A stretch of DNA of 64,000 nucleotides from the NCBI GenBank assembly GCA_963971305.1, contig OZ020311.1:7998001-8062000 (forward strand). Reading direction: 5' to 3'. Within the stretch, counting starts at the first letter, position 1; every line of letters begins with the position of its first letter. This stretch comes from Arcuatula senhousia. Taxonomy: Eukaryota; Mollusca; Bivalvia; Mytilida; Mytilidae. The notes under the pieces are model-generated. The model did no database searches, had not been told where the DNA came from, and saw nothing but the letters and a program-made list of their open reading frames with translations. Positions 45,001-55,256 of the stretch are shown here, one piece after another. Made by a program: the position numbers and the translations under genes.

Positions 45001-48000
45001 GCTTAGTCAATGTTTACAAGTCTACATTTATGTGCAGAATGGGGCTTTCTGTTGACTATTTGAATCATTTGCATAACATTAGAATAATGAGCATACACCC
45101 ATGGTTACATTAGAGGTGCTGAAAATTTTTAAACAAAACTTTGATTTATTGAGGTCATATTTTGTATTCATTATTATCCTTGTTCATCAGTAATATTGCT
45201 CTGTTACAGAATAAGAGAAAAGAGACAATTGATTACATTGGAGTCAAGAGAGAAAAGGAAAGTTGAGAAACCTAAACTACCAAGAACTGCTAAGAAACTG
45301 GACACCAAGAGAATGACGGCTGAAATGGGAGAACTTGGTGTTGATGTTGACATGGGAGATGAGGTAGGGAGAATTTGTACATAGTATGTATGTAATATAG
45401 GGTGAGGGGTTAGGAGAACTTGATGTAAATGTTGACATTGATAATGAAGTAAGGAGAATTTGCACATAGTATGCATGTAATATTGGGTGAGGGGTTAGGA
45501 GAACTTGGTGTAGACATGTGTGAGAATTTGTAAGACACTTGGTGTGATGCTTATGTGGTGGAAAAGGTAGGAAGAACTTGTTAGTTTATGAATTGAAAGG
45601 AGGTAACTGATTAGGAAAATCTGCATGTATTTGAATGAATATGTAAGATGAGTTAAAAGGTTTGGACAACTTGGTGCACATGCAGAAAAAACATTACAAT
45701 GCTTATTTAACAACCAAACAGTCGGGAACATAAATGTATGACTTTCAAAATACTTTCAAGCATGTTTAGTAATGATCTTTTGAATAGTGTATGTTGTATA
45801 ACACTTATAATTTATATTTTCTGTGTTCTGTTTCAGACCCACATAGGACGAGCCAGGTCTCGCAGTGTCGGAAGACGAGCTCTGAAGAGGAAGAGGGAAG
45901 CCTCCATGGACGTTGATACTAAAACAAGGTCAAGAAGTAGGTCAAGGACAACACCAAGAGACCAATCAGGAGTCAGAGATCCTACTGTAAGTTATTTTAG
46001 ATATATATTACCCTTCCAAATTATTTCTTACAACTGCTTAGGGTATACATCATGGTAACATGAATTGCAGTTCGTTTTTAGCTCACCTGGACCGAAGGTC
46101 CATGTGAGCTATTACCATCACTTGGCGTCCGTCGTCGTCGTCGTCTGTCGTCGTCGTCGTTGTCGTCTGTTAACAATTTTTCAAAAATCTTCTCCTCTGA
46201 AACTACCAAACAGAATTTAATGAAACTTGGTATGAATGATCCTTAAGGTGTCCTGCACCAAACTTGTGTTTTGATTTTTGATCCGTTAAAAAACATGGCC
46301 GCCGTTACTAAAAATAGACTAGGGGGTCAGACTACTGTTTTTGGCTTATAAATCAAAAAGTATAAGAGATAGAGGAAATCTGAGGCCACGCTACTGATTC
46401 AGCATCAAAAGCTCTACAAAAGTCTCCATTTGGTCAAAGTTGTCAGATGACCCCTTATAGGGGTTACGGCCCCTTATAGGTGAAAAATAGCATTTTTGGC
46501 CGGATTTCACGGAGTGAAAAATCCGGGTTATAAAATGATGAATGTCGGGCGGGCGGGCGGGCGGGCGGGCGGGCGGCGTGCGGGCGGGGAAGAAATTTTC
46601 GTAACAGTTTTCTCAGCAACTACTTATCACAGCCACTTGATATTTGGTATACAGCATCAGGGTGGGGTCCCATAACGTGGGATGCAATTTCATGTCTGTC
46701 GCTCACCTACTTCCTGTTTACCGACATAGTTAATTTTTGACAATAATGTCCAATAGTAGAAAATTTTCGTAACAGTTTTCTCAGCAACTATTTATCATAG
46801 CCACTTGATATTTGGTATACAGTATCAGGGTGAGGTCCCATAACGTGGGATGCGATTTCAGGTCTGTTCCTCATCTACTTCCTGTTTACCGACTTAGTTA
46901 ATTTTTGACCATAATGTCCAATAGTAGAAAATTTTTGTAACAGTTTTCTTAGCAACTACTAATCAGAGCCTCTTGATATTTGGTATGCAGCATCAACATG
47001 GGCTCCCATAATGTGAGATGTGATTTCAGGTCTGTCGCTCACCTACTTCTTGTTAAACGAAATCCGGCCATTTCTGTCTTTGACCCATTTTTTCATGTTT
47101 TTGGCCTAAAGAATGAAAACTATTGCAGATAGAGATTAGCTGTTGCTTGCTTAAATGTTCAGCTCATTTAACTCTACAAAAGGGTGAATTTCAAAAAAAT
47201 GACACCTTTAATATTTTACTAATTTATCTTTTATTGCAAATAATCTGATTGACTTTAGTGATATTATAACATTTGTAGTAACATTTGGCATATGTATGCC
47301 AAATTTCAAAGAGATATCTCAACATACAATGATTTGGCAGTCGAAAAACACCCTAAAAATGTCAGGAGTGCAACATGTTTTTGTGACATAAAAAAAAATC
47401 ACCTTTTTTCATTTAACTGCCAATTTGATAAAAACATCTTAAATGAAAAAAAACATTGTTTCAGCAGGAACCTATGTTTATATACTTTCATCTACTGTGA
47501 AGTTAAAACCAAAACAATGTTTTGGTCATGGAAAAATTCTTCCTTTCATAAATGTAGTCCTCTGTCAGGAGTGCAACACAAAAAACATATCTTTTGAATT
47601 AAATTTTGAATTTTGGACGTAATTATCAGATTTCAACAATAAAATGACAATTTACTAATACAAAAATATTACCTTTATCATTTTAAAGAAAAAAAATATT
47701 GCTTTAATGTGTAGAAAAGAGATGAGAGTCAATCAAACCAACCTACCCATTGATGTCAGGAGTGCAACATTCTGACTTTTCACACATACAGATTACAACT
47801 GATTAATCATATTTGTCATTATTCTTTATTTTTCAGAAGGAGTGGCTAAAAAGACAAGAATTTTCCAAAAAAGAAGACAGAAAAAGACTGCATTTGTTTT
47901 TTAGAGTCATTTTTTGTATGTCAGGAGTGCAACACTTTTTTTTAAAATCACTAGCTTTGTTATTTTTGGTGATATATTGGTGCATAATCTTTCTTACTAT

Positions 48001-51000
48001 TCTTGCACAAACACCAAATATGTTTCCAAGAAAAAAAATAAGCTAGTTTTTATTTTCAACACTTTAGGGTTTAAGAAATTATCAATTGCAAATAAAATTA
48101 AGGATTTTTAAAGATTATTTTCTGTTTGTTTTTCATTTGATTAGTTGTTTTCACTGCTAAAATGTGTATGAATCAATGGTTTAAAGGATTCCAATAGATA
48201 GTACTTAAAGAAACTTCCATAAATTATCAATTTAGCCATAGTATTTAAAGTCTGATATTTTGTTGCACTCCTGACACAAATTGGCAATTTCGTCTTTATT
48301 TAGCTATTGTGACTTTTTTTTTTGGAAACATATTTGGTGTTTGTGCAAGTATAGTAAGAACGATTATGCACCAATATGTCATCAAAAATAACAAAGCTAG
48401 TGATTTTTTAAAAAAAAGTGTTGCATTCCTGACATACAAAAAATGACTCTGAAAAACAAATGCAGTCTTTTTCTGTCTTCTTTTTTGGAAAATTCTTGTC
48501 TTTTTAGCCACTCCTTCTGAAAAATAAAGAATAATGACAAATATGATTAATCATTTGTAATCTGTGTGTGTGAAAAGTCAGAATGTTGCACTCCTGACAT
48601 CAATGGGTAGGTTGGTTTGATTGACTCTCATCTCTTTTCTACACGTTTTAGCAATATTTCCTTTCTTTAAATTGATAAAGGTAATATTTTTGTATTAGTA
48701 AATTGTCATTTTATTGTTGAAATCTGATAATTAAGTCCAAAATTCAACATTTAATTCAAAAGATATGTTTTTTGTGTTGCACTCCTGACAGAGCACTACA
48801 TTTATTTTATGTAATTTGCCTCAGAAAAGTAGCTACAAATTATATTTCAATTCACTATGTTCTTAAGAAAAATCAAAGTATGTCTAGAGTGGTTCCAGCT
48901 TCCTCCTGATTGAAGTATATGTTTTATGTCAGGAGTGCAACAAAAAGATGAAAAAAAGAGGGTTCATCTAACAGTGATATTTTTTAATTTAAATTGAATT
49001 TTGAGTAATTTCTTTTTGCACATGTCATCTAAAGGTGTTTTAGTTAAATGGAAAGTACCTGAAATTATCCTTTGTCTTTATTTCAAAACAATATAAAAAC
49101 TTTTAAGACCATAATTATAAATAAAAGGTGTGAAAAATGACAAAAATACTATTTTTTTATCTTTCTAGTATTATAGTTGGTCATTATTGTTAATTTGGAT
49201 AGAAAAGTTACCATGTTATCATAAACAAATGAATTTGTCAATTATAATTAATGTCAGATATGTTTTCAAGCAAGTGTCTATGTTCTAGTATTTCAAAGAA
49301 AAATTGTTCAAATCTCAAAAAAAAGTTCTGTAACTTTTTTATATCTTGATCAATTATAATGCCCTTCTGGAATTATTAACTTTGATGTATATACTATTTA
49401 TAAATGTCATAAAGAAAACAGAAGAATGAATTTGAAAATTCAAGAAAATTTTCCCTTAAGGTGTCATTTTTTTGAAATTCACCCAAAAGTCTCTATAGGG
49501 TCGAAGTTGTCAGATGACCCCTTATAGGGGTTACGGCCCCTTAAAGGTGAAAAATAGCCATTTTTCATGTTTTTTGCCTACAGAATGAAAACTATTGCAG
49601 ATAGAGATTACCTTTTGCTTGCTTAAATGTTCAGCTCATTTAGCTCTACAAAATTCTCCATAGGGTCGAAGATGTCAGGTGACTCCTTATAGGGGTTACG
49701 GCCCCTGAAAAATGGCGTTTTTTCATGTTTTTGGCCTACAGAATGAAAACTATTGCAGATAGAGATTAGCTGTTGCTTGCTTAAATGTTCAGCTCATTTA
49801 ACTCTACAAAAGTCTCTATAGGGTCGAAGTTGTCAGATGACCCCTTATAGGGGTTACGGCCCCTTAAAGGTGAAAAATAGCCATTTTTCATGTTTTTTGC
49901 CTACAGAATGAAAACTATTGCAGATAGAGATTACCTTTTGCTTGCTTAAATGTTCAGCTCATTTAGCTCTACAAAATTCTCCATAGGGTCGAAGATGTCA
50001 GGTGACTCCTTATAGGGGTTACGGCCCCTGAAAAATGGCGTTTTTTCATGTTTTTGGCCTACAGAATGAAAACTATTGCAGATAGAGATTAGCTGTTGCT
50101 TGCTTAAATGTTCAGCTCATTTAGCTCTACAAATTTCTCCATAGGGTCGAAGTTGTCAGATGACCCCTTATAGGGGTTACGGCCCCTGAAAAATAGCGAT
50201 TTTTCATGTTTTTGGCCTACAGAATGAAAACTATTGCAGATAGAGATTAGCTGTTGCTTTCTTAAATGTTCAGCTCATTTATAGCTTTACAAAATTCTCC
50301 ATAGAGTCGAAGTTGTCAGATGACCCCTTATAGGGATTACAGCCCCTGAAAAATAGCGATTTTTCATGTTTTTGTCCTACAAAATGAAAACTATTGCAGA
50401 TAGAGATTAGCTGTTGCTTGCTTAAATGTTCAGCTCATTTAGCTCTACAAAATTCTCCATAGGGTCGAAGTTGTCAGATGACCCCTTATAGGGGTTACGG
50501 CCCCTGAAAAATAAAGATTTTTCATGTTTTTGGCCTACAGAATGAAAACTATTGCAGATACAAGATTAGCTGTTGCTTGCTTAAATGTTCAGCTCATTTA
50601 GCTCTACGAAAGTCTCCATAGGGTCAAAGTTGTCAGATAACCCCTTATAGGGGTTACGGCCCCTGAAAAATGGCGTTTTTTCATGTTTTTGGCCTACAGA
50701 ATGAAAACTGTTGCACATAGAGATTAGCTGTTGCTTGCTTAAATGTTCAGCTCATTTAGCTCTACAAAATTCTCCATAGGGTTGAAGTTGTCAGATGACC
50801 CCTTATAGGGGTTTCGGCCCCTGAAAAATAGCGATTTTTCATGTTTTTGGCCTACAGAATGAAAACTATTGCAGATAGAGATTAGCTGTTGCTTGCTAAA
50901 ATGTTCAGCTCATTTAGCTCTACAAAATTCTCCATAGGGTCGAAGATGTCAGGTGACTCCTTATAGGGGTTACGGCCTCTGAAAAAAGCGATTTTTCATG

Positions 51001-52070
51001 TTTTTGGCCTTCAGAATGAAAACTATTGCAGAAAGAGATTAGCTGTTGCTAGCTTAAATGTTCAGCTCATTTAGCTCTACAAAAGTCTCCATTTGGTCGA
51101 AGTTGTCAGATGACTCCTTATAGGGGTTATGGCCCCTTATAGGTGAAAAATGGTGTTTTTGGCCTATAGAATGAAAACTATTGCAGGTAGAGAAAAGCTG
51201 TTGCTTGCTTAAATGTTCAGCTCATTTAGCTTTACAAAAGTATAGGGTCAACATCAAGACCAGGTGAGCGATTCAGGCTCCTGGGAGCCTCTTGTATTTT
51301 TGTATACTCTAAAAGGGGATAATTTCGTGTGGTTTTAATTTTCGTGTTCAGTACCAAAATGCATTCGCAAGGTTTTAGTTTTGCGTTTTATTGATCATGG
51401 AATATTGGGTTCTTCTAAATGTAATTTATGAAAGGTGATATTTTCGCGAATTTGTTATGATGGCAAAATTAGCGAAAATAGACCCCTCGCGAAAATTTCC
51501 CCTTTTACAGTATACATTACATTCAAGCTTTTATCTTAAATTTTTTAAACTGTTTCGAAAGGATGTCCTTGAAAACAGACATATTTTGGGGTTAATCAAG
51601 TTGCTACACCAAATATCATTATACATTTCAATTACTTCCTGATATCTGTATCATTAAAAATAAAGAATATAAGACCTATCAAAATTTTTATCGATCTCAA
51701 ATGTTGAGCTTTCCAAGTTTACAAGAATATTTTTAGCCAAAAATTTGTTAAACTAGGATTTTACTCCAGTATGTTCAAAGTGTTACAGGATGTTAAGTTT
51801 TAAATTCTGAAGCTTGATATTACCATGTATTTTCTGACATAGATAAATTAGAATTTAGTGAATGTTTAAAAAGCTAAAGATTTAAAAACTGTAAATGTTT
51901 ATGTCATGTAATTTCAGATGGCTAAGAAGGTGAGGAAGATTGCTAAGAATGCCCAGAAATCAAGAAATCGTGACGCCAAGAAGGGCGAGGGAGATCGTGT
52001 CATCCTGGATATGAAGCCCAAACATCTGTTCTCTGGCAAGCGAAAAATGGGAAAAACACAAAGACGTTAG
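27066..52070 (+). CDS. GTPBP4: GTPBP4 / NOG1, nucleolar GTPase for 60S ribosome assembly, 17 exons
   Basis: Coding exons: 27066-27113, 28519-28689, 29440-29543, 31945-32028, 32614-32767, 33067-33159, 33458-33607, 37820-37927, 39318-39407, 39850-39960, 42863-42940, 43415-43466, 43907-44007, 44580-44692, 45210-45363, 45837-45986, 51918-52070. All borders are GT-AG; the joined frame is 637 residues, against ~634 in vertebrates. The N-terminus [16 protein letters not shown] is diagnostic. The NOG1 helical domain (residues ~1-165) precedes a G domain with G1 GFPNVGKSS (175-183), TT in the switch (201-202), G3 DTPG (221-224) and G4 NKID (289-292). The C-terminus is basic with RS-like dipeptides (~545-575) and ends in the conserved [12 protein letters not shown] region. 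The protein binds pre-60S particles in nucleolus and nucleus. Coding sequence looks intact; introns are packed with mobile elements. Confidence 0.97.
27580..27865 (+). repeat. Interspersed element copy 3 (GTPBP4 intron 1)
   Basis: Third member of the family at 5055-5400 and 21300-21545. It runs from 'aaagggagtgataatggtag' to 'aggtttaacctgcttcatat'. Confidence 0.65.
28312..28518 (+). repeat. Three exact-period 69 bp decoy copies of the GTPBP4 exon 2 acceptor
   Basis: Sites 'acag|gacttcattga' occur at 28312, 28381, 28450 and the true exon start 28519, each 69 bp apart. Every unit holds the last ~48 bp of intron, the acceptor AG and the first ~21 nt of exon 2; the decoys read GACATT where the real exon reads GATATT. 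Splicing to a decoy would meet TAA 14 codons on, so decoy use would truncate the protein. Confidence 0.92.
29578..31735 (+). repeat. ~52-55 bp degenerate tandem array filling GTPBP4 intron 3
   Basis: About 25-30 units of 'atcacccctgagttttcatt' followed by 'caataatggaacattctatc' and 'ttataaacagtta' fill most of the intron. The array is broken by another element (29775-30420). A higher-order copy is visible: the block with 'aactcaggggttacatccca' near 30885 recurs near 31650, about 765 bp later. It is not a CRISPR: units are contiguous, diverged and lack unique spacers. Confidence 0.85.
29775..30420 (+). mobile_element. Non-autonomous element with (CTGT)n head inserted in the intron 3 array
   Basis: Begins with two 'tataccccccgcaaac' copies and 'gggggggtatatagg', then a 'gtctgtctgtccgtctgtcc' microsatellite. 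Three ~157 bp internal repeats follow ('taaaccgcttgatggatttt', 'catcatatgtagatgtgcat'). It ends 'gcggggggtatcc...gctcgctcacagtattact'. Same architecture as the elements at 40673, 46078, 53921 and 57798. Confidence 0.75.
34119..35725 (+). CDS. Crypton-type tyrosine recombinase (transposase), in GTPBP4 intron 7, probably frameshifted near the end
   Basis: The open frame 34119-35525 encodes 468 residues; 35522-35725 (67 codons) overlaps its stop as ATGA and looks like the displaced C-terminus (basic PRPKRFKR, acidic end). All tyrosine-recombinase catalytic positions are present: R228 (GMRGG), H360-x-x-R363 (NHSARKH), H386 (GHK) and Y395 (TYSRL). Residues ~80-170 form the N-terminal core-binding part. 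This architecture is that of Crypton transposons and of metazoan DUF3504-type proteins. It is intronless and in sense orientation within the host intron. The ends of the element were not found. A domesticated intronic gene is possible, but the split frame favours a young, recently inactivated transposon. Confidence 0.8.
37196..37360. mobile_element. 165 bp near-perfect palindrome (foldback MITE)
   Basis: 'tataactaattcagggtgac' at 37196 is mirrored by the end at 37360; arms of ~81 bp differ at a handful of positions and meet at 'gcggaac aa gttccgc' (centre about 37278). No spacer, no coding. It lies just upstream of the exon 7 relic. Confidence 0.88.
37372..37449 (+). pseudogene. Decayed partial duplicate of GTPBP4 exon 7 in intron 7
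   Basis: 78 bp matching the last part of exon 7 (33530-33607): 'ctgcagttctatatg', 'atcagaacagtgtggtc' and 'gaacagcag' are shared, with many silent-looking changes. The true donor GT after CAGCAG is replaced by AT, and the 5' half with the acceptor is missing, so it cannot be spliced as an exon. Confidence 0.85.
39971..40272 (+). repeat. Intron 10 segment copied 1.4 kb downstream
   Basis: This 302 bp stretch, starting 11 bp after the exon 10 donor, is repeated with the same length and very few differences at 41389-41690. The matching minus-strand open frames (39804-40127, 41279-41545) are by-products of the duplication, not genes. Confidence 0.88.
40673..42247 (+). mobile_element. Non-autonomous element ('ttagctcacctg...gggagcctcttgtat'), rearranged, in intron 10
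   Basis: Head: 'ttagctcacctgacccgaag' with an internal small palindrome and a 'ccgtcgtccgtccg' tract. Tail: 'caggtgagcgattcaggcac' then 'ctgggagcctcttgtat'. A second, larger member is at 46078-51298. Inside, block 41055-41390 is duplicated at 41688-42023, and the 302 bp intron piece sits exactly between the two copies. Confidence 0.8.
43013..43240 (+). repeat. 'ccagatttcacgg' element copy in GTPBP4 intron 11
   Basis: Opens with 'agatttcacggaataaaaaa', has a G-run (43069-43078 region), 'aacagttttctcagcaacta' and ends near 'aatgaaatccagcaattttt'. Same family as 13036-13250 and 46498-47069. Confidence 0.7.
45328..45535 (+). repeat. 85 bp tandem duplication across the GTPBP4 exon 15 donor
   Basis: 'ggagaactt' plus following text recurs at 45328 (exonic), 45413 and 45498, exactly 85 bp apart. 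The unit holds the last 36 nt of exon 15 and the first ~49 nt of the intron. The second unit carries a donor-like 'gaa|gtaagg' (GT 45449), which fits the consensus better than the real 'gag|gtaggg' (GT 45364). Use of it would add 85 nt and hit TAG at 45382-45384. Confidence 0.88.
46498..47069 (+). mobile_element. 'ggccggatttcacgg' element with (GGGC)n, nested
   Basis: Ends 'ggccggattt' and 'aaatccggcc' are inverted. A (GGGC)n run lies at about 46548-46578, followed by nearly three ~160-165 bp units ('gtaacagttttctcagcaac', 'cacttgatatttggtataca'). It interrupts one unit of the surrounding tandem array. Confidence 0.8.
47182..49484. mobile_element. 2303 bp TIR DNA transposon with giant internal palindrome and nine 16-mer motifs
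   Basis: The two ends carry an identical 27 bp TIR beginning GGGTGAATTTC. AAAA flanks both sides (47178-47181, 49485-49488); neighbouring array units have the uninterrupted 'ctacaaaagtctc', so the site before insertion is known. Inside, arms of about 480 bp (47563-48045 and 48315-48790) are inverted copies at roughly 90% identity. TGTCAGGAGTGCAACA is repeated nine times in both orientations. Short frames (47813-48046; 48296-48511 on the minus strand) are the two arms of one degenerate coding-like stretch. No recognisable transposase. Superfamily unassigned; a 4 bp duplication would suit Sola-type elements, among others. Confidence 0.88.
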
Positions 52071-52135
52071 GACGATCTTATTTATTGCTGCTTATTGAGA
52101 GATTGTTAAAGTCTGAGTCTGTTATGAATAAAAAA
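52071..52135 (+). other. GTPBP4 3' UTR and polyadenylation signal
   Basis: AATAAA at 52127-52132 lies 57 bases after the stop codon, followed by an A-run and T-rich sequence. A very short 3' UTR is implied. Confidence 0.6.
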
Positions 52136-52420
52136 ATAAGGATTTTGTTTTTGTTTTTTAATGTAAATGCCGAAAAGTTCTTAAGGGGTTATCAAATTTC
52201 CTGGTTTCAGAGCAATTAAAAAACTAAGAAAAACAAAAGAACATGTGATTGATCAGTATGGCATGGTGGAGATTGGTTTTTTTTTTTTTTTTTTTTTGCT
52301 GGAGATGGACACTCAAAAGCAGTGGGAGATTTTCAAGATTTTTTTTTAGTTTTACTACATCTGCCAAAAATTCATGACTAACCTGAAACCATCATGTCAA
52401 TTACAGCAATAAACCTAACA

Positions 52421-52735
52421 GACACGAGTAACACTTAATGCCCCCGTTATGTTGTTGTGGGGGCATTAAAAAGTTTTCTTTCTGCAATAAGTGAACTGTA
52501 TGAGTGCTACAATGAAGATATCTAAAAGAGCCTTGATGTGGTAGCAAATTTTACCTTTTAAAAGTATCTTGGATGTAGAATTTAGGTCACACATTGAAAT
52601 GTTGCACTATAACATACACATCAGTTTGTTCATAATGACTGATTCTGACAATCAAAGGAATATGCAAATTACACAAATTCAAATCTATGGCCTGAATTAA
52701 CCCATGGCCACCAATTCTTTTGAGAAGCCTGTACT
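52421..52735 (-). repeat. ~315 bp inverted-repeat arm (partner 57533-57863)
   Basis: Reverse complement of 57533-57863 with few changes, except near the outer end where the 'tgcccccgttatgttgttgt' hairpin differs. On the minus strand it preserves the last ~45 codons of the open frame seen at 57298-57681. The two arms enclose 4.8 kb. Confidence 0.85.
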
Positions 52736-52802
52736 ACACTTTTATTTGTACTCCTGAAAAAAATAACTGACAATAACATGCAATTGAACTGGAATAATTA
52801 TA

Positions 52803-53183
52803 GGCACTGGCTCCTAAGAAAACGTTAGGTTTACACGTGTAAAAATAACGAAAACTTAGGTTTACATGGAAAAGTAAAACCAGATTACAATGACGGTGAG
52901 GGACCCGAAACGTGTAACAATAGTTATTGTTACACACCTTATTTTTACACCGTTCAAACTTAAAAGTAACGGAAAAATTGGCATACTTTTTCTTATATTA
53001 AATATCATCATGTTTACCGTTATGTCATAAAATGCATTTTTTACCATTCTTGAACTTACAGTTATCATATTTATTAAAAAACATTTAAAACTTTTCCATG
53101 TAAACCTAAGTTTTTGTCATTTTTACACTTGTAAACCTAACATTTTCTTAGGTTTACACAGCCGTGTAAACATAGCCAGTGCC
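52803..53183. mobile_element. Mutator-like MITE, 381 bp, 9 bp target duplication
   Basis: ggcactggct at 52803 mirrors agccagtgcc ending at 53183; long inverted arms include 'aggtttaca' and 'cttaggtttacatggaaaag'. ataattata occurs on both flanks (52794-52802, 53184-53192). Long TIR and 9 bp duplication fit MULE-derived elements. The open frames on the minus strand (52734-53068) come from the arms. Confidence 0.88.
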
Positions 53184-53192
53184 ATAATTATA

Positions 53193-53920
53193 ATCTCATC
53201 TAGTGACGAATCCCTCATAACAAAGCTGGAGATTGGACAAAAAAGCGGGAGATTTTCAAGGCGTCCATTTCAATTCTAAATTGGGGGCCCTAGCGTGTGC
53301 CAAATACACATGGCTTCACTGATTAATCTCAAACTGTTGATACAATTATAAGGTCAATTATGACAATAAACCTTTAATTAACACCTTTACCTGTGAAATT
53401 AACACCTGACTTATTGACAAACCCCTAAATCACCGGAAATGTTTTATGACTGAACAATTAAAATGTCTATAAAATATAAATTTTGTCAAGTTTTGAAAAA
53501 GCAGGAGATTCCACAAAAAGTCGGGAGAACGGGAGATGGGTAAAAAAAGCGGGAGATTTTCTTCTTCTTCTTCCATGTACGGGAGTAGACTCCTAAAGGA
53601 GTGTAGAACATCCCGGAACTTGTGCGCAAGTACAAAAAAGTTGGACTTAAATAGCCAAACATTTTAAAATTTATGTTCAGAATATATATATATATAAAAA
53701 ATAATGTTACTATTTTTTTTATTTTATAATAATTTGCTATATTTTTGGTTTAGAATACATATAAATAAAAACATATATACAGTAGTACAGTGGTATATTT
53801 ATGGTCTGTATGTCACTGGAGATCCTTCAAATGTTAGAGTGGATAGACCACTTTTGAAGGATTCCAGGGATGATGACATACCTATGGATTCAGGAAGATT
53901 ATTCCAATCTGATATTATAC
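53193..53920. other. Intergenic spacer with low-complexity tracts
   Basis: Contains three loose repeats of 'gcgggagattttc' type (53245, 53550; related text also at ~52310), a CTT run near 53560 and a TA run at 53683-53697. No gene supported. Confidence 0.45.
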
Positions 53921-55165
53921 CCCCACTCGTAAGAGAGGGGGCTATATTGCAATCACCTTGTCCGTCCATCCGTCCGTCTGTCCATCCGTCTGTCCGTCTG
54001 TCCGTCCGGTACAATATCTCATCTTCTATTGAAGGGATTGATTTGAAATTTGGAAGACAGCTTAAGCATGATGCAATGTACATTTCCTCCACTTTTCAGG
54101 TCAGTCCATGATCTACTTCCTGTTTTCCGAGCCGACTTAGACTATTTTAAGGGTAAAAAATGGGAAATTTTTCGTAACAGTTTTCTCAGCTTCTACTGAA
54201 GGGATTGATTTTAAATTTGGTATACAGGTTCAGCATGATGAGTTGTACCGTGCCTCCCCTTTTCAGGTCAGTCGGTCATATACTTTCTGTTTTTCGAGCC
54301 GACTTAGACTATTTTAAGGGTCAAAAATGGGAAATTTTTCGTAACAGTTTTCTCAGCTTCTACCGAAGGGATTGATTTTAAATTTGGTATACAGGTTCAG
54401 CATGATGAGTTGTACCGTGCCTCCCCTTTTCAGGTCAGTCGGTCATATACTTCCTGTTTTTCGAGCCGACTTAGACTATTTTAAGGGTCAAAAATGGAAA
54501 TTTTTCGTAACATTTTTCTCAGCTTCTACCGAAGGGATTGATTTTAAATTTGGTATACAGGTTCAGCATGATGAGTTGTACCGTTCCTCCCCTTTTCAGG
54601 TCAGTCGGTCATATACTTCCTGTTTTTCGAGGCGACTTAGACTATTTTAAGGGTCAAAAATGGGAAATTTTTCGTAACAGTTTTCTCAGCTTCTACCGAA
54701 GGGATTGATTTTAAATTTGGTATACAGGTTCAGCATGATGAGTTGTACCGTTTCTTCCCTTTTCAGGTCAGTTGGTCATATACTTCCTGTTTTTCGAGCC
54801 GACTTAGACTATTTTAAGGGTCAAAAATGGAAACATTTTCGTAACAGATTTCTTAGTTTCTGCTGAAGGGATTGATTTATAATTTGGTACACAGATTCTG
54901 CATGATGAGTTGTACCGTGCCTCCCCTTTTCAGGTCAGTTGGTCATCTACTTCCTGTTTTCCGAGCCAACTTAGACTATTTTAAGGGTAAAAAATGAACA
55001 GATTTCTCAATTTCTACTTAAGGGATTAATTTCTAATTTAGTATAAAGCTTAAGCATGATGCATTGTACTGTGCCTCCCCTTTCTGGGCAAGTCAGTCAT
55101 CTACGTCCTGTTTTCTGAATACTCGAGTGGGGTATGCTTAGCACGACTTAGTGCAACCCCTTGTT
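53921..55165 (+). mobile_element. Non-autonomous element with ~167 bp internal tandem repeats
   Basis: Head 'tatacccccactcgtaagag' and a 'ccgtctgtccgtctgtccg' tract; tail 'ctcgagtggggtatgctta'. Internal units start at 'gaagggattgatt' 54031, 54198, 54365, 54531, 54698 and ~54865 (period ~167 bp), each with 'gttgtaccgtgcctcccctt' and 'cgagccgacttagactattt'. The frames at 53704-54111 and 54372-54650 are repeat-derived. Confidence 0.8.
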
Positions 55166-55256
55166 GTTCTTGGAATAAATGAATATTTATATACATCCTT
55201 ATTTGTTGATATTTGCCTGAATTTATGTTCCCCCCGAGTACGCCTGTCAGATCTAT

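Larger units (their letters stand above)
46078..51298 (+). mobile_element. 5.2 kb composite element in GTPBP4 intron 16
   Basis: Head 'ttagctcacctggaccgaag' plus a (GTC)n tract at ~46128-46170; tail 'caggtgagcgattcaggctc' and 'ctgggagcctcttgtat' at ~51262-51298, as in 40673-42247. The body is a tandem array with a 157-166 bp period ('cagatgaccccttatagggg', 'tgcttgcttaaatgttcagc'), about 11 copies from 49490 to 51255 and a first unit at ~46400-46497 and 47070-47181. Two later elements are inserted: 46498-47069 and 47182-49484. Confidence 0.85.

Noticed and set aside
45738..46058. Independent RS-repeat protein
   Set aside because: It is GTPBP4 exon 16 (45837-45986) with intron read-through on both sides.
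47340..48945. Reading the 16-mer as CxxC (Cys-Gln-Glu-Cys-Asn) zinc-finger coding
   Set aside because: The motif occurs in both orientations and in different frames, with stops between copies; DNA-level conservation is the better explanation.
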